From positions 28,353,209 to 28,417,208 of the forward strand of contig CP114482.1 in assembly GCA_027186245.1 (NCBI GenBank): DNA of 64,000 nucleotides, written 5' to 3'. A program made the position numbers and the translations under genes. Shown one piece after another: positions 48,649 through 61,800 of the stretch; within the stretch, counting starts at the first letter, position 1, and every line of letters begins with the position of its first letter. The notes under the pieces were generated by a model. That model made no database searches and had not been told where the DNA came from. It was given only the letters and a program-made list of their open reading frames with translations. Source of the stretch: Coriaria nepalensis. Taxonomy: Eukaryota > Streptophyta > Magnoliopsida > Cucurbitales > Coriariaceae.

Positions 48649-51600
48649 AGTTCTGAACGAAAGTCGTGTTTGAAGTGCGAAAAAATAGAATTCTTTCGAA
48701 TTACTTTTAATTGATTTATTGACTAGAGAAGACTCAATGACATGATTTTAAGGCCAAACAAACGCATAATTGCCTTCAATAGATCAATTGCATGTTTTGC
48801 ACAAAAGTCGTGTTTGAAATGCGAAAATAGAATTCGTTTGAATTGATTTCGAATGATTTACTGACTAAAAGTGACTCAATGACATGATTTTAAGGCTATA
48901 CAAATGCCTAGTTGCCTTCAAAAGATCCATTGCAAATTATGCACGAAAGTATTGGTTTAAGTGCGAAAAAAGATTTCCTTCGAATTTCTTTGAAATGATT
49001 TAATTACTGATAGAGACTCAATGACATGATTTTGAGGCTAAACAATGGATAATTTGCTTGAATACATCAATTGCAAGTTATGCACAAAAGTCTCGATTGA
49101 AGAGCGAAAATAGAATTTGTTCAAAATGCTTTCAAATGATTTGATGACTAGAACAGACTCAATGACATGATTTTAAGGCTAAAAAGATGCACAGTTGCCT
49201 TCAATTGTTGAATTAGAAGTTCTGAACGAAAGTCGTGTTTGAAGTGCGAAAAAACAGAGTTCTTTCGAATTACTTTTAATTGATTTAATGACTAGAGAAG
49301 ACTCAATGACATGATTTTAAGGCAAAACAAACGCATAATTGCCTTCAATAGATCAATTGCATGTTTTGCACAAAAGTCGTGTTTGAAATGCGAAAATAGA
49401 AGTCGTTTGAATTGATTACGAATGATTTACTGACTAAAAGTGACTCAATGACATGATTTTAAGGCTATACAAATGCCTAGTTGCCTTCAAAAGTTCCATT
49501 GCAAATTATGCACGAAAGTATTGCTTTAGGTGCGAAAAAAGATTTCCTTCGAATTTCTTTGAAATGATTTAATTACTAAAAGAGACTCAATGACATGATT
49601 TCAAGGCTAAACAACGGATAATTTACTTGAATACATCAATTGCAAGTTATGCACAAAAGTCTCGATTGAAGAGCGAAAATAGAATTTGTTCAAAATGCTT
49701 TCAAATGATTTGATGACTAGAAGAGACTCAATGACATGATTTTAAGGCTAAAAAGATGCATAGTTGCCTTCAATTATTGAATTGAAAGTTCTGAACGAAA
49801 GTCGTGTTTGAAGTGCGAAAAAATAGAATTCTTTCGAATTACTTTTAATTGATTTAATGACTAGAGAAGACTCAATGACATTATTTTAAGGCTAAACAAA
49901 CGCATAATTGCCTTCAATAGATCAATTGCATGTTTTGCACAAAAGCCGTGTTTGAAATGCGGAAATAGAATTCGTTTGAATTGATTTCGAATGATTTACT
50001 GACTAAAAGTGATTAATGACATGATTTTAAGCCTATACAAATGCCTAGTTGCCCTCAAAAGATCCATTGCAAATTATGTACAAAAGCCGTGGTTCAGGTG
50101 CGAAAAAAGATTTCGTTTAAATTTCTTTGAAATGATTTAATTACTAGAAGACACTCGATGACATGATTTCAAGGCTAAACAATGGATAATTTGCTTGAAT
50201 AGACCAATTGCAAGTTATGCACAAAAGTCTCGTTTAAGGAGCGAAAATGGAATTTGTTCGTAATGGTTTTGAATGATTTGATGACTAGAAGAGACTCAAT
50301 GACATGATTTTAAGGCGAAAAGGATGCATAGTTGCGTTCAATTGTTGAATTGGAAGTTCTGAATGAAAGTCGTGTTTGTAGAGCGAAAAAATAGAATTCT
50401 TTCGAATTACTTTTAATTGATTTAATGACTATAGAAGACTCAATGACATGATTTTAAGGCTAAACAAACGCATAATTGCCTTCAATAGATCTATTGCATG
50501 TTTTGCACAAAAGTCGTGTTTGAAATGCGAAAATAGAATTCGTTTAAATTGTTTTTGAATGATTTACTGACTAAAAGTGACTCAATGACATGATTTTAAA
50601 GCTAAAAAGATGCATAGTTGCATTTAAAAGATCCATTGCAAATTATGCACGAAAGTATTGGTTCAAGTGCGAAAAAAGATTTCGTTCGAATTTCTTTGAA
50701 ATGATTTAATTACTAAAAGAGACTCAATGACATGATTTCAAGGCTAAACAATGGATAATTTGCTTGAATAGATAAATTGGAAGTTATGCACAAAAGTCTC
50801 GTTTAAAGAGCGAAAATAGAATTTGTTCGTAATGGTTTTAAATGATTTGATGACTAGAAGAGACTCATTGACATGATTTTAAGGCGAAAAAGATGCATAG
50901 TTGCCTTTAATTGGAGAATTGCAAGTTCTGAACGAAAGTCGTGTTTGAAGTGCGAAAAAATAGAATTCTTTCGAATTACTTTTAATTGATTTAATGACTA
51001 GAGAAGACTCAATGACATGATTTTAAGGCAAAACAAACGCATAATTGCCTTCAATAGATCAATTGCATGTTTTGCACAAAAGTCGTGTTTGAAATGCGAA
51101 AATAGAATTCGTTTGAATTGATTACGAATGATTTACTGACTAAAAGTGACTCAATGACATGATTTTAAGGCTATACAAATGCCTAGTTGCCTTCAAAAGA
51201 TCCATTGCAAATTATGCACGAAAGTATTGGTTTACGTGCGAAAAAAGATTTCCTTCGAATTTCTTTGAAATGATTTAATTACTAAAAGAGACTCAATGAC
51301 ATGATTTCAAGGCTAAACAATGGATAATTTGCTTGAATACATCAATTGCAAGTTATGCACAAAAGTCTCGATTGAAGAGCGAAAATAGAATTTGTTCAAA
51401 ATGCTTTCAAATGATTTGATGACTAGAAGAGACTCAATGACATGATTTTAAGGCTAAAAAGATGCATAGTTGCCTTCAATTATTGAATTGAAAGTTCTGA
51501 ACGAAAGTCGTGTTTGAAGTGCGCAAAAATAGAATTTTTTCGAATTACTTTTAATTCATTTAATGACTAGAGAAGACTCAATGACATGATTTTAAGGCTA

Positions 51601-54337
51601 AACAAACGCATAATTGCCTTCAATAGATCAATTGCATGTTTTGCACAAAAGTCGTGTTTGAAATGCGAAAATAGAATTCGTTTGAATTGATTTCGAATGA
51701 TTTACTGACTAAAAGTGACTCAATGACATGATTTTAAGGCTATACAAATGCCTAGTTGCCTTCAAAAGATCCATTGCAAATTATGCACGAAAGTATTGCT
51801 TTAGGTGCGAAAAAAGATTTCCTTCGAATTTCTTTGAAATGATTTAATTACTAGAAGACACTCGATGACATGATTTCAAGGCTAAACAATGGATAATTTG
51901 CTTGAATAGATCAATTGCAAGTTATGCACAAAAGTCTCGTTTAAGGAGCGAAAATGAAATTTGTTCGTAATGGTTTTAAATGATTTGATGACTAGAAGAG
52001 ACTCAATGACATGATTTTAATGCGAAAAGGATGCATAGTTGCCTTCAATTGTTGAATTGGAAGTTCTGAACGAAAGTCGTTTTTGAAGTGCGAAAAAATA
52101 GAATTCTTTCGAATTACTTTTAATCGATTTAATGACTAGAGAAGACTCAATGACATGATTTTAAGGCTAAACAAACGCATAATTGCCTTCAATAAATCAA
52201 TTGCATGTTTTGCACAAAAGTCGTGTTTGAAATGCGAAAATAGAATTCGTTTGAATTGATTTCGAATGATTTACTGACTAAAAGTGACTCAATGACATGA
52301 TTTTAAGGCTAAAAAGATGCATAGTTGCATTTAAAAGATCCATTGCAAATTATGCACGAAAGTATTGGTTCAAGTGCGAAAAAAGATTTCGTTCGAATTT
52401 CTTTGAAATGATTTAATTACTAAAAGAGACTCAACGACATGATTTCAAGGCTAAACAATGGATAATTTGCTTGAATAGATAAATTGCAAGTTATGCACAA
52501 AAGTCTCGTTTAAAGAGCGAAAATAGAATTTGTTCGTAATTGTTTTAAATGATTTGATGACTAGAAGAGACTAAATGACATGATTTTACGACGAAAAATA
52601 TGCATAGTTGCCTTTAATTGGTGAATTGCAAGTTCTGAACGAAAGTCGTGTTTGAAGTGCGAAAAAATAGAATTCTTTCGAATTACTTTTAATTGATTTA
52701 ATGACTAGAGAAGACTCAATGACATGATTTTAAGGCTAAACAAACGCATAATTGCCTTCAATCGATCAACTGCAAGTTTTGTACAAAAGTCGTGTTTGAA
52801 ATGCGAAAATAGAATTCGTTTGAATTGATTACGAATGATTTACTGATGAAAAGTGACTCAATGACATGATTTTAAAGCTATACAAATGCCTAGTTGCCTT
52901 CAAAAGATCCATTGCAAATTATGCACGAAAGTATTGGTTTAAGTGCGAAAAAAGATTTCGTTCGAATTTCTTTGAAATGATTTAATTACTAAAAGAGACT
53001 CAATAACATGATTTCAAGGCTAAACAATGGATAATTTGCTTGAATAGATCAATTGCAAGTTATGCACAAAAGTGTCGATTGAAGAGCGAAAATAGAATTT
53101 GTTCAAAATGCTTTCAAATGATTTGATGACTAGAAGAGACTCAATGACATGATTTTAAGGCTAAAAAGATGCATAGTTGCCTTCAATTACTGAATTGGAA
53201 GTTCTGAACGAAAGTCGTGTTTGAAGTGTGAAAAAATAGAATTCTTTCGAGTTACTTGTAATTGATTTAATGACTAGAGAAGACTCAATGACATGATTTT
53301 AAGGCTAAACAAACGCATAATTGCCTTCAATAAATCAATTGCATGTTTTGCACAAAAGTCGTGTTTGAAATGCGAAAATAGAATTCGTTTGAATTGATTT
53401 CGAATGATTTACTGACTAAAAGTGACTCAATGACATGATTTTAAGGCTATACAAATGCCTAGTTGCCTTCAAAAGATCCATTGCAAATTATGCACGAAAG
53501 TATTGGTTCAAGTGCGAAAAAAGATTTCGTTCGAATTTCTTTGAAATGATTTAATTACTAAAAGAGACTCAATGACATGATTTCAAGGCTAAACAATGGA
53601 TAATTTGCTTGAATACATCAATTGCAAGTTATGCACAAAAGTCACGATTGAAGAGCAAAAATAGAATTTGTTCAAAACGCTTTCAAATAATTTGATGACT
53701 AGAAGATAATCAATGACATGATTTTAAGGCGAAAAAGATGCATAGTTGCCTTCAATTGTTGAATTGGAAGTTCTGAACGAAAGTCGTGTTTGAAGTGCGA
53801 AAAAATAGAATTCTTTCGAGTTACTTGTAATTGATTTAATGCCTAGAGAAGACTCAATGACATGATTTTTAGGCTAAACAAACGCATAATTGCCTTCAAT
53901 AGATCAATTGCATGTTTTGCACAAAAGTCGTGTTTCAAATGCGAAAATAGAATTCGTTTGAATTGATTTCGAATGATTTATTGACTAAAAGTGACTCAAT
54001 GACATGATTTTAAAGCTAAAAAGATGCATAGTTGCATTTAAAAGATCCATTGCAAATTATGCACGAAAGTATTGGTTCAAGTGCGAAAAAAGATTTCGTT
54101 CGAATTTCTTTGAAATGATTTAATTACTAGAAGAGACTCGATGACATGATTTCAAGGCAAAACAATAGTTAATTTGCTTGAATATATCAATTGCAAGTTA
54201 TGTACAAAAGTCTCGTTTAAAGAGCAAAAATAGAATTTGTTCGTAATGGTTTTAAATGATTTGATGAGTAGACGAGACTCAATGACATGATTTTAAGGCT
54301 AAAAAGATGCATAGTTGCCTTCAATTATTGAATTGAA

Positions 54338-55453
54338 AATTCTGAACGAAAGTCGGGTTTGAAGTGCGAAAAAATAGAATTCTTTCGAATTACTTTTAAT
54401 TGATTTAATGACTAGAGAAGACTCAATGACATGATTTTAAGGCTAAACAAACACATAATTGCATTCAATAGATCAATTGCGTGTTTTGCACTAAAGTCGT
54501 GTTTGAAATGCGAAAATAGAATTCGTTTGAATTGATTTTGAATGATTTACTGACCAAAAGTGACTCAATGACATGATTTTAAGGTTATACAAATTCCTAG
54601 TTGCCTTCAAAAGATCCATTGCAAATTATGTACAAAAGCCGTGGTTCAGGTGCGAAAAAAGATTTCGTTTAAATTTCTTTGAAATGATTTAATTACTAGA
54701 AGAGACTCGATGACATGATTTCAAGGCTAAACAATGGATAATTTGCTTGAATAGATCAATTGCAAGTTATGCACAAAATTCTCGTTGAAAGAGCGAAAAT
54801 AGAATTTGTTCCTAATGATTTTAAATGATTTGATGACTAGAAGAGACTCAATGACATGATTTTAAGGCGAAAAAGATGCCTAGTTGCCTTCAATTGTTGA
54901 ATTGGAGGTTCTGAACGAAAGTCGTGTTTGAAGTGCGAAAAAATAGAATTCTTTCGAATTACTTTTAATTGATTTAATGACTAGAGAAGACTCAATGACA
55001 TGATTTTAAGGCTAAACAAACGCATAATTGCCTTCAATAGATCAATTGCATGTTTTGCACAAAAGTCGTGTTTGAAATGCGAAAATAGAATTTGTTTGAT
55101 GTGATTTCGAATGATTTACTGACTAAAAGTGACTCAATGACATGATTTTAAGTTTACAAATATGCATAGTTGAATTTAAAAGATCCATTGCAAATTATGC
55201 ACGAAAGTATTGGTTCAAGTGCGAAAAAAGATTTCGTTCGAATTTCTTTGAAATGATTTAATTACTAGAAGAGACTCGATGACATGATTTCAAGGCTAAA
55301 CAATGGATAATTTGCTTGAATAGATCAATTGCAAGTTATGCGAAAATAGAATTTGTTCCTAATGGTTTTAAATGATTTGATGACTAGAAGAGACTCAATG
55401 ACATGATTTTAAGGCGAAAAAGATGCATAGTTGCCTTTAATTGGTGAATTGCA
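54338..55453 (+). repeat. S3 8-mer unit with internal 22-bp deletion
   Basis: Tetramers at 54338 (AAAATTCTG, GTCGGGTTTG) and 54907 (GGAGGTTCTG, later AGTTTACAAATATGC) form the same pair seen in block 2 downstream. The second tetramer is 547 bp. In its S monomer ATGC runs directly into GAAAATAG at about 55,341, losing ACAAAAGTCTCGTTTAAAGA plus GC. Confidence 0.8.
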
Positions 55454-56591
55454 AGTTCTGAACGAAAGTCGTGTTTGAAGTGCGAAAAAATAGAATTCTT
55501 TCGAATTACTTTTAATTGATTTAATGACTAGAGAAGACTCAATGACATGATTTTAAGGCTAAACAAACACATAATTGCCTTCAATAGATCAATTGCATGT
55601 TTTGCACTAAAGTCGTGTTTGAAATGCGAAAATAGAATTCGTTTGAATTGATTCTGAATGATTTACTGACTAAAAGTGACTCAATGACATGATTTTAAGG
55701 CTATACAAATGCCTAGTTGCCTTCAAAAGATCTATTGCAAATTATGTACAAAAGCCGTGGTTCTGGTGCGAAAAAAGATTTTGTTTAAATTTCTTTGAAA
55801 TGATTTAATTACTAGAAGAGACTCGATGACATGATTTCAAGGCTAAACAATGGATAATTTGCTTGAATAGATAAATTGCAAGTTATGCACAAAAGTCTCG
55901 TTTAAAGAGCGAAAATAGAATTTGTTCGTAATGGTTTTAAATGATTGGATGACTAGAAGAGACTCAATGACATGATTTTAAGGCGAAAAAGATGCATAGT
56001 TGCCTTTAATTGGTGAATTGCAAGTTCTGAACGAAAGTCGTGTTTGAAGTGCGAAAAAATAGAATTCTTTCGAATTACTTTTAATTGATTTAATGACTAG
56101 AGAAGACTCAATGACATGATTTTAAGGCTAAACAAACACATAATTGCCTTCAATAGATCAATTGCATGTTTTGCACAAAAGTCGTGTTTGAAATGCGAAA
56201 ATAGAATTCGTTTGAATTGATTACGAATGATTTACTGACTAAAAGTGACTCAATGACCTAATTTTAAGGCTATACAAATGCCTAGTTGCCTTCAGAAGAT
56301 CCATTGCAAATTATGTACAAAAGCTGTGGTTCAGGTGTGAAAAAAGATTTCGTTTAAATTTCTTTGAAATGATTTAATTACTAGAAGAGACTCGATGACA
56401 TGATTTCAAGGCTAAACAATGGATAATTTGCTTGAATAGATCAATTGCAAGTTATGCACAAAATTCTCGTTGAAAGAGCGAAAATAGAATTTGTTCCTAA
56501 TGGTTTTAAATGATATGATGACTAGAAGAGACTCAATGACATGATTTTAAGGCGAAAAAGATGCCTAGTTGCCTTCAATTGTTGAATTGGA

Positions 56592-58867
56592 GGTTCTGAA
56601 CGAAAGGCGTGTTTGAAGTGCGAAAAAATAGAATTCTTTCGAATTACTTTTAATTGATTTAATGACTAGAGAAGACTCAATGACATGATTTTAAGGCTAA
56701 ACAAACGCATAATTGCCTTCAATAGATCAATTGCATGTTTTGCACAAAAGTCGTGTTTGAAATGCGAAAATAGAATTTGTTTGATGTGATTTCGAATGAT
56801 TTACTGACTAAAAGTGACTCAATGACATGATTTTAAGTTTACAAATATGCATAGTTGAATTTAAAAGATCCATTGCAAATTATGCACGAAAGTATTGGTT
56901 CAAGTGCGAAAAAAGATTTCGTTCGAATTTCTTTGAAATGATTTAATTACTAGAAGAGACTCGATGACATGATTTCAATGCAAAACAATAGTTAATTTGC
57001 TTGAATATATCAATTGCAAGTTATGTACAAAAGTCTCGTTTAAAGAGCAAAAATAGAATTTGTTCGTAATGGTTTTAAATGATTTGATGAGTAGACGAGA
57101 CTCAATGACATGATTTTAAGGCTAAAAAGATGCATAGTTGCCTTCAATTATTGAATTGAAAATTCTGAACGAAAGTCGGGTTTGAAGTGCGAAAAAATAG
57201 AATTCTTTCGAATTACTTTTAATTGATTTAATGACTAGAGAAGACTCAATGACATGATTTTAAGGCTAAACAAACACATAATTGCATTCAATAGATCAAT
57301 TGCGTGTTTTGCACTAAAGTCGTGTTTGAAATGCGAAAATAGAATTCGTTTGAATTGATTTTGAATGATTTACTGACCAAAAGTGACTCAATGACATGAT
57401 TTTAAGGTTATACAAATTCCTAGTTGCCTTCAAAAGATCCATTGCAAATTATGTACAAAAGCCGTGGTTCAGGTGCGAAAAAAGATTTCGTTTAAATTTC
57501 TTTGAAATGATTTAATTACTAGAAGAGACTCGATGACATGATTTCAAGGCTAAACAATGGATAATTTGCTTGAATAGATCAATTGCAAGTTATGCACAAA
57601 ATTCTCGTTGAAAGAGCGAAAATAGAATTTGTTCCTAATGGTTTTAAATGATTTGATGACTAGAAGAGACTCAATGACATGATTTTAAGGCGAAAAAGAT
57701 GCCTAGTTGCCTTCAATTGTTGAATTGGAGGTTCTGAACGAAAGTCGTGTTTGAAGTGCGAAAAAATAGAATTCTTTCGAATTACTTTTAATTGATTTAA
57801 TGACTAGAGAAGACTCAATGACATGATTTTAAGGCTAAACAAACGCATAATTGCCTTCAATAGATCAATTGCATGTTTTGCACAAAAGTCGTGTTTGAAA
57901 TGCGAAAATAGAATTTGTTTGATGTGATTTCGAATGATTTACTGACTAAAAGTGACTCAATGACATGATTTTAAGTTTACAAATATGCATAGTTGAATTT
58001 AAAAGATCCATTGCAAATTATGCACGAAAGTATTGGTTCAAGTGCGAAAAAAGATTTCGTTCGAATTTCTTTGAAATGATTTAATTACTAGAAGAGACTC
58101 GATGACATGATTTCAAGGCAAAACAATAGTTAATTTGCTTGAATATATCAATTGCAAGTTATGTACAAAAGTCTCGTTTAAAGAGCGAAAATAGAATTTG
58201 TTCGTAATGGTTTTAAATGATTTGATGAGTAGACGAGACTCAATGACATGATTTTAAGGCTAAAAAGATGCATAGTTGCCTTCAATTATTGAATTGAAAA
58301 TTCTGAACGAAAGTCGGGTTTGAAGTGCGAAAAAATAGAATTCTTTCGAATTACTTTTAATTGATTTAATGACTAGAGAAGACTCAATGACATGATTTTA
58401 AGGCTAAACAAACACATAATTGCATTCAATAGATCAATTGCGTGTTTTGCACTAAAGTCGTGTTTGAAATGCGAAAATAGAATTCGTTTGAATTGATTTT
58501 GAATGATTTACTGACCAAAAGTGACTCAATGACATGATTTTAAGGTTATACAAATTCCTAGTTGCCTTCAAAAGATCCATTGCAAATTATGTACAAAAGC
58601 CGTGGTTCAGGTGCGAAAAAAGATTTCGTTTAAATTTCTTTGAAATGATTTAATTACTAGAAGAGAGTCGATGACATGATTTCAAGGCTAAACAATGGAT
58701 AATTTGCTTGAATAGATCAATTGCAAGTTATGCACAAAAGTCTCGTTTAAAGAGCGAAAATAGAATTTGTTCGTAATGATTTTAAATGATTTGATGACTA
58801 GAAGAGACTCAATGACATGATTTTAAGGCGAAAAAGATGCATAGTTGCCTTCAATTGTTGAATTGGA
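56592..58867 (+). repeat. S3 8-mer higher-order repeat, block 2 (1,138 bp, two copies)
   Basis: Copies are 56592-57729 and 57730-58867. Each consists of a GGAGGTTCTG tetramer (with AGTTTACAAATATGC at 56,836 and 57,973, and GAGTAGACGAG at 57,089 and 58,227) and an AAAATTCTG tetramer (GTCGGGTTTG, GGTTATACAAATTCC). Offsets are 1,137-1,138 bp. By eye nearly identical. An older relative of the pair is at 61713-62850. Confidence 0.85.
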
Positions 58868-61800
58868 AGTTCTGAACGAAAGTCGTGTTTGAAGTGTGAA
58901 AAAATAGAATTCTTTCGAATTACTTTTAATTTATTTAATTACTTGAGAAGACTCAATGACATGATTTTAAGGGTAAACAAACGCATAATTGCCTTCTATA
59001 GATCAATTGCATGTTTTGCACAAAAGTCGTGTTTGAAATGCGAAAATAGAATTCGTTTGAATTGATTTCGAATGATTTACTGACTAAAAGTGACTCAATG
59101 ACATGATTTTAAGGCTATACAAATGCCTAGTTGCCTTCAAAAGATCCATTGCAAATTATGCACAAAAGCCGTGGTTCAGGTGCGAAAAAAGATTTCGTTC
59201 GAATTTCTTTGAAATGATTTAATTAGTAAAAGAGACTCAGTGACATGATTTCGAGGCTAAACAATGGATAATTTTCTTGAATAGATCAATTGCAAGTTAT
59301 GTACAAAAGTCTCGTTTAAAGAGCGAAAATAGAATTTGTTCGTAATGGTTTTAAATGATTTGATGACTAGAAGAGACTCAATGACATGATTTTAAGGCGA
59401 AAAAGATGCATAGTTGCCTTCAATTGTTGAATTGGAAGTTCTGATCGAAAGTCGTGTTTGAAGTGCGAAAAAATAGAATTCTTTCGAATTACTTTTAATT
59501 TATTTAATGACTAGAGAAGACTCAATGACATGATTTTAAGGGTAAACAAACGCATAATTGCCTTCAATAGATCAATTGCATGTTTTGCACAAAAGTCGTG
59601 TTTGAAATGCGAAAATAGAATTCGTTTGAATTGATTTCGAATGATTTACGGACTAAAAGTGACACAATGACAAGATTTTAAGGCTAAAAAGATGCATAGT
59701 TGAATTTAAAAGATCCATTGCAAATTATGCACGAAAGTATTGGTTCAAGTGCGAAAATAAATGTTGTTCCATTTGCTTTGAAATGATTTAATTACTAAAA
59801 GAGACTCAATGAAATGATTTCAAGGATAAACAAAGGATAATTTGCTTGAACAGATCAATTGCAAGTTATGCACAAAAGTCTCGTTTAAAGAGTGGAATGA
59901 GAATTTGTTTGTAATGCTTTTAAATGATTTGATGACTAGAAAAGACTCAATGACATGATTTTAAGGCTAAAAAGATGCATAGTTGCCTTCAATGGTTGAA
60001 TTGGAAGTTCTGAACGAAAGTCATGTTTGAAGTGCGAAAAAATAGAATTCTTTCGAATTACTTTTAATTCATTTAATGACTAGAGAAGACTCAATGACAT
60101 GATTTTAAGGCTAAACAAACGCATAATTGCCTTCAATATATCAATTGCATGTTTTGCACTAAAGTCGTGTTTGAAATGCGAAAATAGAATTCGTTTGAAT
60201 TGATTTTGAATGATTTACTGACTAAAAGTGACTCAATGACATGATTTTAAGGCTATAAAAATGCCTAGTTGCCTTCAAAAGATCCTTTGCAAATTATGTA
60301 CAAAAGCCGTGGTTCAGGTGCGAAAAAAGATTTCGTTGAAATTTCTTTGAAATGATTTAATTACTAGAACAGACTCGATGACATGATTTCAAGGCTAAAC
60401 AATGGATAATTTGCTTGAATAGATCAATTTCAAGTTATGCACAAAAGTCTCGTTTAAAGAGCGAAAATAGAATTTGTTCGTAATGGTTTTAAATGATTTG
60501 ATGACTAGAAGAGACTCAATGACATGATTTTAAGGCGAAAAAGATGCATAGTTGCCTTCAATTGTTGAATTGGAAGTTCTGAACGAATGTCGTGTTTGAA
60601 GTGCGAAAAAATAGAATTCTTTCGAATTACTTTTAATTGATCTAATGACTAGAGAAGACTCAATGACATGATTTTAAGGCTAAACAAATGCATAATTGCC
60701 TTCAATAGATCAATTGCATGTTTTGCACAAAAGTCGTGTTTGAAATGCGAAAATAGAATTCGTTTGAATTGATTTCGAATGATTTACTGACTAAAAGTGA
60801 CTCAATGACATGATTTTAAGGCTAAAAAGATGCATAGTTGAATTTAAAAGATCCATTGCAAATTATGCACCAAAGTATTAGTTCAAGTGCGAAAAAAGTT
60901 TTCGTTCGAATTTCTTTGAAATGATTTAATTACTAGAAGAGACTCGATGACATGATTTCAAGGCAAAACAATGGTTAATTTGCTTGAATATATCAATTGC
61001 AAGTTATGTACAAAAGTGTCGTTTAAAGAGCAAAAATAGAATTTGTTCGTAATGGTTTTAAATCATTTGATGAGTAGAAGAGACTCAATGACATGATTTT
61101 AAGGCTAAAAAGATGCATAGTTGCCTTCAATTATTGAATTGAAAGTTCTGAACGAAAGTCGTGTTTGAAGTGCGAAAAAATAGAATTCTTTCGAATTACT
61201 TTTAATTGATTTAATGACTAGAGAAGACTCAATGACATGATTTTAAGGGTAAACAAACGCATAATTGCCTTCAATAGATCAATTGCATGTTTTGCACAAA
61301 AGTCGTGTTTGAAATGCGAAAATAGAATTCGTTTGAATTGATTACGAATGATTTACTGACTAAAAGTGACTCAATGACATGATTTTAAGGCTATACAAAT
61401 GCCTAGTTGCCTTCAAAAGATCCATTGCAAATTATGTACAAAAGCCGTGGTTCAAGTGCGAAAAAAGATTTCGTTTAAATTTCTTTGAAATGATTTAATT
61501 ACTAGAAGAGACTCGATGACATGATTTCAAGGCTAAACAATGGATAATTTGCTTGAATAGATCAATTGCAAGTTATGCACAAAATTCTCGTTTAAAGAGC
61601 AAAAATAGAATTTGTTCCTAATGGTTTTAAATGATTTGATGACTAGAAGAGACTCAATGACATGATTTTAAGGCGAAAAAGATGCATAGTTGCCTTTAAT
61701 TGTTGAATTGGAGGTTCTGAACGAAAGTCGTGTTTGAAGTGCGAAAAAATAGAATTCTTTCGAATTACTTTTAATTGATTTAATGACTAGAGAAGACTCA

